64,000 nucleotides of DNA from Ipomoea triloba (lineage: Eukaryota > Streptophyta > Magnoliopsida > Solanales > Convolvulaceae), in contig NC_044917.1 of assembly GCF_003576645.1 (NCBI RefSeq), positions 10,426,198 through 10,490,197 on the forward strand. The letters are read 5' to 3'. The notes under the pieces are model-generated. The model was not told the origin of the DNA, searched no databases, and saw only the letters and a program-made list of their open reading frames with translations. Numbering within the stretch: the first letter of the stretch is position 1; the number at the start of each line of letters is the position of its first letter. Positions 44,624 to 56,067 of this stretch are shown here, piece after piece. Made by a program: the position numbers and the translations under genes.

Positions 44624-46396
44624 ATGAGGAGTCGCGGTGGTGGCCTCACCGGAGGTCGCCCGTTGCAACACATCTTGGTGGTGTTAGCCTTGTTGGCTAT
44701 CTCTAATGTAGTTTCTGGAGATACTAGTTACTTGTATTCTTTACACCAGCCTCCAGTGTATCAACACAAATCTACTCCGCCACCATCTCAGTCCCCACTA
44801 CCTCCCAATGAGTACAAGTCGCTTTCGCCGCCATCACCATCGCCTCCACCACCATATGCTTACAAGTGTGCCCCACCACCTTCACCTTCACCTCCACCTC
44901 CATACTATAACGTATCTCCACCGCCACCCTCACCTTCCCTTCCTCCACCTTACTATTACAAATCTCCTCCACCACCTTTACTATCTCCTCCACCACCACC
45001 ACCTTATTACTATAAATCTCCACCACCACCTTCACCATCTCCTCCACCACCTTCACCATCCCCTCCACCTTATTACTACAAATCTCCCCCTCCGCCTTCA
45101 CCATCTCCTCATCCACCTTACGACTATATATCTCCTCCACCACCTTCACCATCTCCTCCTCCACCTTATTACTACAAATCTCATCCCCCGCCTTCACCAT
45201 CTCCTCCTCAACCTTATGAATATACATCTCCTCCTCCACCTTATTACTATAAATCTCCTCCCCCGCCTTCACCATCTACTCCACCTTATGAATATACATC
45301 TCCTCCTCCACCTTATTACTACAAATCTCCCCCTCCGCCTTCACCATCTCCTCCTCCACCTTACGACTATATATCTCCTCCACCACCTTCACCATCTCCT
45401 CCTCCACCTTATTACTACAAATCTCCTCCCCCGCCTTCACCATCTCCTCCTCAACCTTATGAATATACATCTCCTCCTCCACCTTATTACTATAAATCTC
45501 CTCCCCCGCCTTCACCATCTACTCCTTATTACTATAAATCTCCTCCCCCGCCTTCACCATCTACTCCACCTTATGAATATACATCTCCTCCGCCTTCACC
45601 ATCTACTCCACCTTATGAATATACATCTCCTCCTCCACCTTATTACTACAAATCTCCCCCTCCGCCTTCACCATCTCCTCCTCCACCTTACGACTATATA
45701 TCTCCTCCACCACCTTCACCATCTCCTCCTCCACCTTATTACTACAAATCTCCTCCCCCGCCTTCACCATCTCCTCCTCAACCTTATGAATATACATCTC
45801 CTCCTCCACCTTATTACTATAAATCTCCTCCCCCGCCTTCACCATCTACTCCTTATTACTATAAATCTCCTCCCCCGCCTTCACCATCTACTCCACCTTA
45901 TGAATATACATCTCCTCCGCCTTCACCATCTACTCCACCTTATGAATATACATCTCCTCCACCTTCATCATCTCTTCATCCACCTTATTACTACAAATCT
46001 CCCCCTCCGCCTTCACCATCTCCTCCACCACCTTCACCATCTCCTCCTCCACCTTATTACTACAAATCTCCTCTGCCTTCACCATTTCCTCCTCCACCTT
46101 ACGACTATATACCTGCTCCACCACCTTCATCATCTCCTCCTCCGCCTTCACCATCTCCTCCTCCACCTTATGACTATATATCTCCTCCACCACCTTCACC
46201 ATCTCCTCCTCCACCTTATCATTACAAATCTCCTCCTCCACCCTACTATTACGAGTCACCACCTCCTCCATCACCATCACCCCCACCACCATACTATTAT
46301 AAATCCCTACCACCCTCATCTCCATCACAACCACCACCCTATTATTACAGATCTCCTCTTCCACCATCACCGTCGCCCCTTGCACCCTATTATTAG
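44624..46396 (+). CDS. Extensin, copy 3, lacking the Ole e 1 domain; probably decaying
   Basis: A single open frame of 590 residues. The promoter and signal peptide (1-32, SNVVSG) match copies 1 and 2, and the body is SPPPP repeats with YYYK, YEYTS and YDYIS spacers. The Ole e 1 domain and its intron are absent, so the N-terminal and C-terminal extensin parts have been joined, most simply by recombination between SPPPP-coding repeats. The N-terminal part has replacements not seen in the others ([22 protein letters not shown] with an odd Cys). The frame stops at 46394-46396 in tattattag, where copies 1 and 2 read tattattac, and extensin-like sequence continues beyond. A perfect 327-bp tandem duplication lies inside. 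It could still yield a secreted extensin, or it may be a pseudogene. Confidence 0.7.
   Translation: MRSRGGGLTGGRPLQHILVVLALLAISNVVSGDTSYLYSLHQPPVYQHKSTPPPSQSPLPPNEYKSLSPPSPSPPPPYAYKCAPPPSPSPPPPYYNVSPPPPSPSLPPPYYYKSPPPPLLSPPPPPPYYYKSPPPPSPSPPPPSPSPPPYYYKSPPPPSPSPHPPYDYISPPPPSPSPPPPYYYKSHPPPSPSPPQPYEYTSPPPPYYYKSPPPPSPSTPPYEYTSPPPPYYYKSPPPPSPSPPPPYDYISPPPPSPSPPPPYYYKSPPPPSPSPPQPYEYTSPPPPYYYKSPPPPSPSTPYYYKSPPPPSPSTPPYEYTSPPPSPSTPPYEYTSPPPPYYYKSPPPPSPSPPPPYDYISPPPPSPSPPPPYYYKSPPPPSPSPPQPYEYTSPPPPYYYKSPPPPSPSTPYYYKSPPPPSPSTPPYEYTSPPPSPSTPPYEYTSPPPSSSLHPPYYYKSPPPPSPSPPPPSPSPPPPYYYKSPLPSPFPPPPYDYIPAPPPSSSPPPPSPSPPPPYDYISPPPPSPSPPPPYHYKSPPPPYYYESPPPPSPSPPPPYYYKSLPPSSPSQPPPYYYRSPLPPSPSPLAPYY
45276..45929 (+). 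repeat. Two tandem 327-bp units, apparently identical
   Basis: Positions 45276-45602 and 45603-45929 read the same, including third-codon positions; each encodes 109 residues, so frame is kept. Apparent identity points to a very recent duplication or an assembly effect. Confidence 0.85.
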
Positions 46397-46631
46397 TAGT
46401 AATCACCTCCTCCATCACCATCACCTCCACCACCATACTACTACAAGTCTCCACCACTACCATCACCATCTCCTCCACCTCAATACTACTATCAATCCCC
46501 TCTAGCCTCCACTATCTCCTTCTCATTTTCCCCCTCCACCATATTAATACCATTCACCTCCCCCACCATCCCCCTCTCCCTTGCAACCAACATACATTTA
46601 TGCTTCTCCACCTCCACCAACCATGTACTAA
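46397..46631 (+). pseudogene. Decayed 3' end of extensin copy 3
   Basis: After the premature stop, the text still matches the 3' end of copies 1 and 2, in broken frames: repeats of tctccaccaccatc type, then acatttatgcttctccacct and accatgtactaag, the counterpart of the terminal YIYSSPPPPTKY codons. Further stops and small deletions separate the pieces. Confidence 0.75.
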
Positions 46632-46692
46632 GATTTAATTGCCCTTTCACTTTGTGTTGTTTTTTGAAATACATTGTTGTAAATGCATTCAC

Positions 46693-46930
46693 TTGACAAT
46701 ATACATATATGTATGAACTCTGCTATTCAATTTCAATTTATACATAGAATATGTTTATTATAAAAACATTAAAGTATCATTTTAATTCTACTATAAATTC
46801 ATTTGACAATATACATATCTGTATGAGCTCTGCTATTTAGTTTCATTTTATACACACAATAGGTTGATTATAGCAAAACTAAAGCATCATTTTGATTCTA
46901 CTACAGATTTATTTTACAATATACATATTT
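46693..46930. repeat. 111-bp tandem repeat, two and a bit units
   Basis: The word acaatatacatat starts units at 46693, 46804 and 46915. The first two units share gagctctgctatt / gaactctgctatt and cattttgattctactac-type blocks at about 80-85 percent by eye. Confidence 0.8.
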
Positions 46931-46934
46931 GTGG

Positions 46935-47275
46935 TGTATCACCATAGTCCACACAACTGTGTGAACCATGATCCACCGTATGACGATTGCCACGCCAAAA
47001 GTTCATAAACTCCATTGCCAATAACAGAATCAACTATATTTCATGTTTTGCTGCAAGGAGAACTGTGGCTAGAGAAGCATATGAAACATCATGACCAGAT
47101 ACCACTAGCATTCAACTTCTTGTTAAGATGAATGCTAAAGCTATAGATCATGACTATGCATATAGAGACTGTCAATGCAATCAATCTTAGACTCTGCAAT
47201 CATAAAATACAACTGCTGATATATATATATGCTGACTGAGATTACCGCTATTGGATGTATGATTGGAAATATAGC
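46935..47275. other. 3' flank of the oxidoreductase gene
   Basis: No gene was recognised. It probably includes the 3' untranslated region of the minus-strand oxidoreductase gene. A short (ta)n lies at 47219-47230. Confidence 0.45.
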
Positions 47276-47277
47276 AC

Positions 47278-50200
47278 TCATAGGCTACTATGGATTTCGA
47301 CGAATTTAGCAGCAGCAGCCATCCCGCTGACAATGGCACCTTCAACATTTGGACTTACACAAAAATCCCCACAGATTGCCAATCTTTTTCCCGCATCCCA
47401 AAGGCATTTACTCTCTTCTGCAATGCTAGTTGCTGGAAAGGCGCTTCCCCTGAGGGACAAACATGCATTACCGAGTAACAGTCAACATAAGAGACAGCAG
47501 AATCTCGCAGAGAAAGGATCACTTGCTACTAGTAAAAGGTTATGCCAAAGCTACTTAAGTATTTGGTTGAAGAATGATAACTTATGGGAAACTTGAGGGG
47601 GATTTTAGCCACTAGTTGTTGAGCATATAATATAATATATAAACATAAACGTGCAGTCCAACTATCAGCTTAAGCTTTTAGTCGAGTCGAAACGCATCCT
47701 TCAATTCTAGTTTCAAGTGCTTAAGGCCGTGCATATTCTAAGCAACCACTAGAAGAGTATATGCTTAGCTTTTAGTCTAAGAAACCAACCATCTATGAGC
47801 TTTCTGAAAGAGCGGTTGAGGCATAATCTGGTTGATGCTTTCGAATTCTCTAAGTAGTTCTTCTGCCACTTTGCTCAATGTTGCATTGGAGGGTTTCTGA
47901 AGTCCAGTTTGAGCAATAACTCCCTCTGCATACTCAGCAGTAGAATGCAACACCCAGCATTCACTAACTCAGAAAAACGAGCAAACAGCACGTGGCATTA
48001 TCAATTATACATTTTAAATTTCAGAATGCTGAAGTTCCCTCACTGTAATTTCTGTTCAAAATGTGAGAGCATATACCTATTGGTGGAACGGCCTGGCTTG
48101 CTGCTGTCACAATATGCCCAATTGAGAACTTTAGAATTCTTGATTGAGAAGCCTTTAACTGGCATCTGAGATATGAGAGAACTCAATTAGGTAATTTCTA
48201 GGACAATGTTCTAAAGGAAAATTGCATTTTTGGTCCTTCAGTACCGTGGTATAGGTTTAGTCCTGAGTTATATGCGTGACCATATTTAACCCCTAAGTTA
48301 TGCGCGAAGTTGCAATTTCAGTCCCCTTCGGAGACTATTTCTGCCACCAGTATGTTATTTAATAAAGTGGCAGATTTGGTCCTTCAAGGACTAAACATGC
48401 CACTTTGCGCATAACTTAGGGGTTAAAAATGGTCATACATATAATTCAATGACTAAATCTGTACCACAATATAAGACCAAAAATGCAATTTTCCCATGTT
48501 CTAATATCACATTTAAAACATTTTGATTAGATTTTTCTATCACTAAACTTGGAAGTAATGATAAGACAAGTATTCTCTAATTTGGGAACATCCTGAAATA
48601 TACACACACACGCATCAAAGAATACACTTGACTTGCAAACACACAGATGTGTGCGTGTGATCTGTCCTCTCTTAAATCTTCCAAAAAAGGTGTATTTGCA
48701 TGTCTTACCCCTGGCAAATGATCTTCAAAAGCTAGCATGAGAGCAAAGCATGGACTGACAGGAATTTCTTTAATCTTCAAGGCCAAATCTGGAACCATTG
48801 TCAAATCTACATTGAAGGAGTACAAGTATAAATGGTTAACTCAACTTACCAAAGCTATTTATATAATTGAGTCAAGAATGTAGTAGCACTAAGGTGCAAA
48901 AATGATATTGGCTTTAATGTTAAAAAAATAATGAAACAAACATATATTTCTAAGTGTGCAAGTAATCTTAATCCACTTGATTCTTTCAGTTCCTCACAAG
49001 GGAATGAATGATGTGAATACCATCTTATTATAAGACCAAAGATGTAAGGAATGGATATTATGAAAACACAAGTTCAAAATTCTCTCCGAGTTTCAAAACT
49101 CATTTTTAGTCACAATTGCTTTTATTGTTTTAAATGATTCTAAAATATTTTTAACTTCAATCCTTAAAGCTCCATACTTTCAGTATAAATAGGAGTCCCC
49201 CTAGCACAAAGCTAACACATAATGGCCTAAACTACATACAAAATTCAACCCCCTTCCCCACAAAAAATAAAATAAAATAAAATTATAATAATAATAATAA
49301 TATTCCCCTCCCCATATGCGGCATCTTTGAGAAGCAATAAATGATTGAGCTGAATAGGCCATAGAGAGGAATTTCTGTGTTTAATAAATAGTAGCCTCCC
49401 ACAATTATGACTCTCCAATTGGACAATATTTAAAGATGAATAAATGAATATTTGACAAAAGGGGAAATAAGCTTCATAAGTTCATATGCAGCTGCCGGAG
49501 CAAAAGTCAACAAAATAAACTATGCTCAAATCAACACAATTGAAAAGTTAACCCACAAAAGCCACATAGAGCAAAATCATACCAAGAGGTGGGGGTTGTC
49601 CCGTTACGCTTGTAAATCTGGGAGAACATGTATTCTTGTCCGATGCCACAACTCCTTTAAAGTAGCCGAGTTTTTTACCATCCAAACCAGTCAACGACCA
49701 CAAACCTTCGCGATCTAACCACTCCATCCTCCCAACACCTGTCCCAAACACACTTTCCACACCTGATAGAGATGGTAAATTCCAGATATGGAAATCTGCT
49801 ATCTAACAGTTCTTTCTTTTGTGGATAGTTAACTAAAAAGATGAGAACCCAGTAGTTTCAGTTAATTACCAGGCTCCTTACATAACGCTTTGCAAATGGA
49901 ATTCATTCCTGGAACACCCATGTATTTCAGGCTTAAGCTTTCCTGAATTACAATGATATTCAGGGAACAATTGACTGCAGTACTACTTTAACACACCCAA
50001 CATAATAAAACACAAAGAATGTCAATGTTACGAGTTGCAGTTTTAACTTTACAGGTAAAGTTGCCATCATAATATTACTCAGAAAGAAAGATATTTCTCT
50101 TTGATATGCACAAATGAGCTGTTGAATTGGTAATCATCATAGACTTTCATCAAAGTACTGAAATTGTGATAAGTTTTTGTGGCTAGCTAGTCAAACAACA

Positions 50201-51586
50201 ATTATGCAATATAGTTAATAATTTCAAGAAAAAAAATCCTTGTATGGGGAATCATTAAGCATCACTGTCAAAATAGAAAATAATTTTCAACCAGGAGATT
50301 CAAATGTTCCAAAGGTCAAAATTTATCACTGGTAATCTGTTGCATCACAAAAGTCAGATACTCACTGTTCACTTTTTTTTTTTCTTTTTCAGTAAGGGCC
50401 CTCAAAGGGTTGGGGAATATAATATTTGCAACAAGCCTTATTTCCAAATAGGAAACAAGTATAGTTGTACCTCTCACTTTTTTTTTTGATACATTAGGTT
50501 TCCCAGCTTACACCAAACTAATCCTAAGCCCCAGAACTTCTGCTCAAGAACCGCTAGAGAAGGTAAACCGTGAGTCCTCCGTCAGTTCTCAGGTCTCCAC
50601 TCTACCACTAGAGCAAAACTTTAAAGTGATCGGTCAAACCAACTGAGCTAGCTTTGCCGGGATTGTACCTCTCACTTTGAAAAATAGGAAGAGAGATGAG
50701 GATTTTTTTTATTATTATTGAATAAGGCAGGGTTCAACTTATCACCATAGAAAATCCTACCATGTGTAGGATTATTGACTAAATCAATTCCAATTAGGGT
50801 GTGCAAGGAAATTATATTGGATGCAAAGCCAAACTATCTCAAACCAAGGCACGAAAACCAGTATAAAATAATATGAACACAGCTTACCAAAGCAATATAA
50901 AAAGGAGAAGGAAGACCAAGGAACACGTGCAATTTAGACCAAATTAGCCTAATACAGCCATAGTACCATGTATTAGAGATATGTTAAACAATTGAGAGTT
51001 GATACCTCTTCAAAGTTGATGTACTTCTTGGAAATGCAATCAAAAGACCCAAACTTCTCCTTCCACTCAGAAACAAGTCCTCTTGATTCCCAATCATGAA
51101 CAAGGCTAAGTACATCAGGATTAGTAGCAGAGAAGTAAGGAGCACCATGATCAAAAAACAACTCCCTCCCATCTTCGGTAGTCTCTCTAACAAAAATTCA
51201 AAGATTAGGAAATTCCCATTTTTAATTTTTAAAAAAAGAAATAACAGAAATTAAGAATCATTTACAGTATATGTGAAAATTACCTCCTTTGAGACATCCG
51301 ACCACCTGGGCCTCTAGCTGACTCGAAAAGGGTAACAGATATTCCATTCTTGGCTAATGTAGATGCACAAACTGACCCGGAAACTGAAGCACCAAAAAAA
51401 AAAGGAGACAAGAGAAAAGACTTTTCATTTCTTCATCATTAACATAATCCCAAAATTTCCTCGATTTTGTCAAAATTTGAACATCGTTTTTACATGTTTT
51501 TAACTACTACTCCTAAAAGAGAAGACATATTTTCCATCCTTACTTCCAGCTCCGATTACAGCGACCTTGGCAGCAATGGTAGACAT
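47278..51586 (-). CDS. FAD/NAD(P)-binding oxidoreductase, renalase-like, nine exons
   Basis: Exons (plus-strand coordinates, 5' to 3'): 51544-51586, 51284-51383, 51006-51186, 49870-49942, 49583-49762, 48709-48806, 48077-48165, 47790-47963, 47278-47449. The join gives 369 residues without interruption and all junctions fit GT-AG. An N-terminal Rossmann motif GAGISG (12-17) is followed by the FAD-ribose acid E35 and the GPGGRM motif (39-44). The C terminus has the second FAD contact AICGDFCVSPNVEGA (about 337-351). A DHGAPYF motif follows the first domain. This matches the plant FAD/NAD(P)-binding oxidoreductase family that is distantly like renalase and amine oxidases; the substrate is unknown. 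No clear transit peptide or membrane segment is visible. Intron 3 holds a SINE and intron 6 a MITE. The donor of exon 8 (atg/gttggt) is weak but is the only one that keeps frame into the conserved RWGSAFPA. Confidence 0.92.
48215..48495. mobile_element. MULE-like MITE in intron 6 of the oxidoreductase gene
   Basis: The left end (ggaaaattgcatttttggtc) and the complement of the right end (gggaaaattgcatttttggt) pair over about 110-130 bp, leaving almost no loop. The 9-bp duplication atgttctaa flanks it at 48206-48214 and 48496-48504. It would form a long hairpin in the pre-mRNA. Confidence 0.88.
50481..50662 (-). mobile_element. SINE in intron 3 of the oxidoreductase gene
   Basis: Read on the minus strand it starts tcccggcaaagctagctcag and ttggt, a good tRNA-like A box (tagctcagttgg), and ends in poly(A) (plus-strand T-run at 50478-50487). 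A 16-bp duplication ttgtacctctcacttt flanks it at 50465-50480 and 50663-50678. A second tRNA-like stretch (ctctagtggtagagtgg) follows the first. It is not related to the SINE family at 7.3-8.2 kb. It lies on the coding strand of the host gene. Confidence 0.8.
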
Positions 51587-51589
51587 GGC

Positions 51590-52005
51590 TTCGGGAGTGT
51601 CCGAACTCCGATTTGTGCTTCAATCAATGGAATACTCCTCAGAGCAAAGTGGGGTGTTCGATTAGCTGAGAAAAGGATTTTTTTTTAAATAAATTTAAAA
51701 AAAAAAGTATTTAGAATATTTTCCTCGCTATTGCAACGAGAAGATTAAAGGAAAAAAAATTGCAATTATATATATGTTTTCTTAAACTCTTCTTCTTCTT
51801 TTTTTTTTCAAAAAAGAAACTTTCTTAAATTCTTCTGATTGACCATTTAGTAATAGATGTGTCATCACACTAGAAGAAAATTGTGAAATAAAATAAGATT
51901 CAAAATTTATTATTTAATTAGTGAAAATAATTTGTTTTATAAATTTTGTTTGATTTATAGGCGGATTGAAAGAAAATAATTAATATAACGATTGTTTAAT
52001 AATAA
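51590..52005. other. 5' flank of the oxidoreductase gene
   Basis: Leader and promoter of the minus-strand gene, then AT-rich DNA. No TATA box was chosen with confidence. Confidence 0.45.
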
Positions 52006-52021
52006 TAAGTAAAACTCATTT

Positions 52022-52675
52022 TTTTTTTGAAAATAAACTCAGAGATTCTTATTAAATCAAATGCGAAATACAGAAAGGAGCAGAAGACATCCAAATAGCA
52101 GGACCAGGTTGAGAATGAGCAGCCCTAGCCACAGCGTGGGCAAGCTTATTCACTGATCTAGGAATAAAACCAATAGACACTACTTCAAAGTGCCGTTGTA
52201 AAACCTTACAATCACCAACAACGCATCCAGTATACGATAAATCCTCAGTAGACCTCTTAAACAGTTGACAAACCATTTGACAATCTGAGAAAACCTTAAC
52301 CCTCAGCCAACTTCTATCCTTCACCCATGACAAAGCCTCCTTTATTGCCATAGCTTCAGCCAAGTGAACATCCTTATGACAACGAAGAGAGCCATTCTTG
52401 GCAGCAACAAACTCACCACAACCATCTGTAACAACTATCCCATAATAAGCATGGTTAGAATTAGGAAATACAGCTGCATCAACAAAAACTTTTAAAATTC
52501 CCTCACCCACCGTGACAGTTTCACCATGGGGCATGGATTTTTGCAGCCTCACTCATCACTTGTTGCCAACTTATAAGAAGCTGATTGATCTCAGTTTGAA
52601 TACGTGAGACCTGCCAAGGTTTACTGTTCCATATCTGGTCGTTTCGTCCCCTCCAAATACCCCAACAGTGGTCGT
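52022..52675 (-). mobile_element. LINE 3' fragment with RNase H domain and target-site duplication
   Basis: On the minus strand, first a broken frame reading CWGIWRGRNDQIWN (typical of LINE ORF2 before RNase H), then a frameshift, then a 166-codon frame (52052-52552). That frame carries an RNase H-like domain: VFVDAAVF, HLAEAMAIKEAL, VFSDCQMV and SVNKLAHAVARAA. The last expected Asp (xxADxLA) is His, so it is inactive. The T-run at 52021-52030 is the poly(A) tail. A 16-bp duplication taagtaaaactcattt flanks it at 52006-52021 and 52676-52691. Confidence 0.88.
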
Positions 52676-52734
52676 TAAGTAAAACTCATTTAATAATAAT
52701 GATAATAATAAATAAATAAATAAATAATAATAAT

Positions 52735-53045
52735 AGAGCTTGAGACTAAGCTCCTTGCTTCATTCGTATCTTCTCCAACTTCTCAGATTTCGTGGCTGAT
52801 TCGAGATGCTATCGCTCACATAAAGGATTATCTTGCTTCCAACGCTTCTACGACTACTCATGTCTACCGTGAATCCAATTTTGCTACTGATGGACTCGCT
52901 TGAATCGCTTCTGTGGCATTTCTTGCACCGAGCCTATTGTGAATCTTTCTTTTGATTTGGTGTTGGATACCCTACGGTCCGTTTCAACTCTTTTGTATGA
53001 TCTTTGAAAATTTTCTACCCCTAGATGTTTCTCAATAAAATTTTT
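52735..53045 (+). pseudogene. LINE RNase H remnant, plus strand
   Basis: Reads as SLETKLLASFVSSPTSQISW, then a segment ending THVYRESNFATDGLA and a stop, the REsNxxADxLA pattern of LINE RNase H tails. It ends with cccctagatgtttctcaata and an A-rich stretch near 53050, as in LINE 3' ends. It is a second, separate LINE end next to the minus-strand one. Confidence 0.7.
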
Positions 53046-53054
53046 GTTTAAAAA

Positions 53055-54125
53055 AATAATATTTACTAGATTATAGTAAAAGAATTATATTTCTAGGAGC
53101 ATCGGATGAGAGAATTTAATTTTTAGTGTCTCCTCTAATATTTCTTTAAAAATATATAATAAATTATAATTATAATATAATAAATCATGATCTAAAACAA
53201 TAAATTATTTTTTTTTATTATAGAAATTTCTAATTGGGAGAGTTATTTTTGTCCAAGAATTTTATTTTATTTTTTTTTTTCAAATGTCATGGAATTCAAA
53301 TTTTCAATATGAGGGATTGAAATTTCAATTCCACAAAATAAAATAATTTAATTTTTGCTAAATTTCAAATCCAACCAAATGTAAGAAATTTTCATATTTA
53401 AAAATCATGTGGGAAGGGAATTCCAAATTCCTCCAATCAAATGGGTAGTTACTGAGAAAATGGCACATTTATTTAATTGTAACCATAGTCTAGATTTAAT
53501 CTTTTAGTTATTCAAGATCTTAATGGATTCACACGGATAGTTCAATTAGTTTTGGGTAATAGATTGTTGGCAATAATGCAATATCGAACTCTGACAATTA
53601 CAGTGTGAAAGTTGTTACACTCAATATAGGTAATAGCGACGAACTAAATTTATCTTGTGAATAATTCCTCAATTGTCAAATTCCTCACTTTAATACTATT
53701 TGAGGAACTAAATTTATATTGTGAATAACTCGTAGAATAAATTATACTATGATCATAACTTAAAAATTAAAAATGTTATTTTCTCAAAAATAATATAAGG
53801 TACTCCGCAGAGTAGTAGGGTTTACTTCAATTTTTTTTATTTTCCTTTCTCTAATTTCACATTTCACCATTTTCTATTTGGTATTCTTTATTTTATAATT
53901 TTTAATTTAAAAAATATGTCTACCAACAACCATTTTCTCTCATTTTTCATTAAAAATGAAAAAAAAATCCTATAACACACCCAATTTTAAGTGCCATTTA
54001 TTGGTTCTTTTTTACTCTATTATCAAATTTGGTTCTTATTATTTTGTTTGTCTAACACTTTACTATCATATTCAAATCTTTTTAGTACTAATAAAAGTTA
54101 TCATCTTCTTTTTCCCTATTTTGGA
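53055..54125. other. AT-rich intergenic DNA, no gene seen
   Basis: Long A/T-rich tracts with repeated words such as aaattccaattc. The small open frame at 53956-54249 is low complexity and judged to be chance. Confidence 0.5.
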
Positions 54126-54129
54126 CATT

Positions 54130-54565
54130 GAATATGTTTGTGTGTTGTGTGATTTAGAAATGGTAATTTATTATTTTTCACCAAGTAAAAGCTTCGTAAA
54201 ATATTTATTGTATAATTTCTTTCATAAAATATTACAATTTCTTTCATAAGTAGCATTTCACATATAAGTATTAGAATATTTACATTAGAATCACGTACAC
54301 TTTGTAACTATCACAATTTCAATTATAAATATTGTAATATTTATCATTAATAACAATCATTTTACTCTTAATAGTATCACAATTTCATATATAAATATTA
54401 CAATATCTATTATAAATAACAATTTATATTTCAAACTCTTAAATTTTCTGTAATAAGTATTATATTTTTTATTATAAGTAGCAAACAACTATCCAATATT
54501 TGATCCGATTTGTCCCAGAGATTAAGATCTGTGAGAGGTCTAATATAAATGTGACTCTTAAAGCT
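54130..54565. mobile_element. Decayed gtgagacg-family MITE
   Basis: The interior repeats ataagtatta, cacaatttcat and ataaatattacaa words like the copies in the extensin spacers, and the right end reads agagattaagatctgtgaga, then ggtctaatat. The left end is not clear. Confidence 0.4.
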
Positions 54566-54649
54566 TTGTGCATTGTTATGTGTGATATGGTTTAAGCAAC
54601 ACTGTGAATGAAGATTAGGAATATATACAAACAACAATAGTTATAATAT

Positions 54650-54759
54650 GGACTCGGATTCACTTTGCAAGGTGGACTCGTGTCTATTTACCTACTGAAT
54701 GTTCACAATTTGAATTGTGAATATTTAGTATGTAAATTGTGTCTTTTGAACCCGGTCCA
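54650..54759. mobile_element. Short relative of the P450-intron MITE
   Basis: gactcggattcactttgcaa at the left and cttttgaacccggtccac at the right are inverted, and the interior tactgaatgttcacaatt with its complement matches the element at 5231-5454. It is about half the length of that copy, through loss of interior sequence. Both copies are next to a ggcaaattatt word, which may belong to the element. Confidence 0.65.
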
Positions 54760-54769
54760 CAAAATAATT

Positions 54770-55375
54770 TGCCATACCAACATTGAAGGTGAAAAGTATA
54801 AAGAAAAGAAAAATCACCTCTTTTGCTGCAGAACAGTAGCCTTAATCTACATGCAAATACCCTACTTCTCGTTAACAACTAATTTTTTTTAGTACTATTG
54901 ATTGTATTACATTATAATATATGTTCATGTATACTAATTTAAACTCTAAAAAGGCAGATAAAAACTGGAAAATTAACCCCCCTTCGAAGTTCGAATACAT
55001 AAAGCTAAACGATCCAATATTTACCAAAGAAGAAATGCCCTGTGGAAGCCATTTTGCGAGCTATATAATTGTAGAGTGCTAACCTAATTATAAATTTTAA
55101 TATTTTAAAGTGTAAAATTTAATATTAAAAAATGCACAAGGAAAACTCTAAAAATGTACAATTGGAATAATGCTGCTAAAAATGCGTAATTCAACGTTGG
55201 TATAGCATCACTTTCACACAGGTAAGCAATAAGCTCTATATGTTTCGTTAGTGGTGACAATATTCATTATTGTACGAATGTTTTCACGATTGACATTTAG
55301 GGCCACATCGGCTTAACTTTTAAAAGACAAGGAAATTCGAAAATTTCTAAACTTTCCTTAAAAATCATGAAAAGA
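54770..55375. other. Intergenic DNA, no gene seen
   Basis: No gene or element end was recognised. Confidence 0.45.
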
Positions 55376-55379
55376 TATA

Positions 55380-55680
55380 GGTCCGATTTGGTAATATAGT
55401 TAGCTTATTAGTAAATTTTGATTTATTTGGGCACTATTAGCTATTTGACTTGGTTAAACGGTTAATATAAGCGTTTGATTAATTAACTTTTTGTAACAAC
55501 TTATTGCTCTAAAACACTAAAAATTCAAAAAGTTGCTCAAATCATCTTTTACGATCAGCTTTTTTAAGAAAGTCATTTTGCATATAATCATTTAACATCT
55601 TATTTACCAAAAATCTTTATATAAGCAGTTAATGCTATCAACTAGTCAAACTCACTAACACAATCAGCAAACAACTATCG
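55380..55680. repeat. Decayed relative of the element at 56191
   Basis: It shares gtccgatttggtaatatag at the left, then ggcactattagctatttgac, aattaactttttgtaac, aattcaaaaag and a right half with catttaacatcttatttacc. These words parallel 56191-56479 in order. The outer ends are degraded. Confidence 0.5.
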
Positions 55681-55755
55681 GCTAGCATATATTTACAAAC
55701 ACCCCCATAATAGAAAGGAAAAAGGCTAAATATGAGACAATTAGAGAAAATTTTA

Positions 55756-56067
55756 GGGTGTGTTTGGTTGACAGGTTTTGGTATAATGTATGGGTATCAA
55801 AGTGATTGTTATTGCTTGGTGGACAGGTTTTTAGAATACTACTATTGGTTAGGAATACCCCATTAATTGAAAAACTCATACCCTTATTTTGTTTCATTTC
55901 TCTTCCTCCTTTCTTCTCCAACTATTAATAATCATTTTCATTCCACCCGATGACTACCAAAAATGTAAAATACTTTCACCAAAATCCATTACCATTAGTC
56001 CCTTACCAAGTATTTGATACCGATACCAATACCGATTTCGATTCTTATGTGCGAACCAAACACACCC
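55756..56067. mobile_element. Tourist-like MITE (PIF/Harbinger type)
   Basis: The ends gggtgtgtttggtt and aaccaaacacaccc are perfect inverted repeats, and each is bordered by tta (55753-55755 and 56068-56070), the 3-bp duplication of PIF/Harbinger elements. Subterminal blocks (ggtattccta / gatacc types) are partly complementary. No transposase is present. Confidence 0.82.

Noticed and set aside
34261..46505. Long open frames on the minus strand and in other plus frames across the extensin genes
   Set aside because: They arise because the repeats lack stop codons in several frames. Their products are low-complexity Glu/Val- or His/Leu-rich shadows without domain content.
34300..46600. Regular repeat pattern that could be mistaken for a CRISPR array
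   Set aside because: The repeats are codon-based SPPPP units in frame with a signal peptide; there are no unique spacers and this is plant nuclear DNA.
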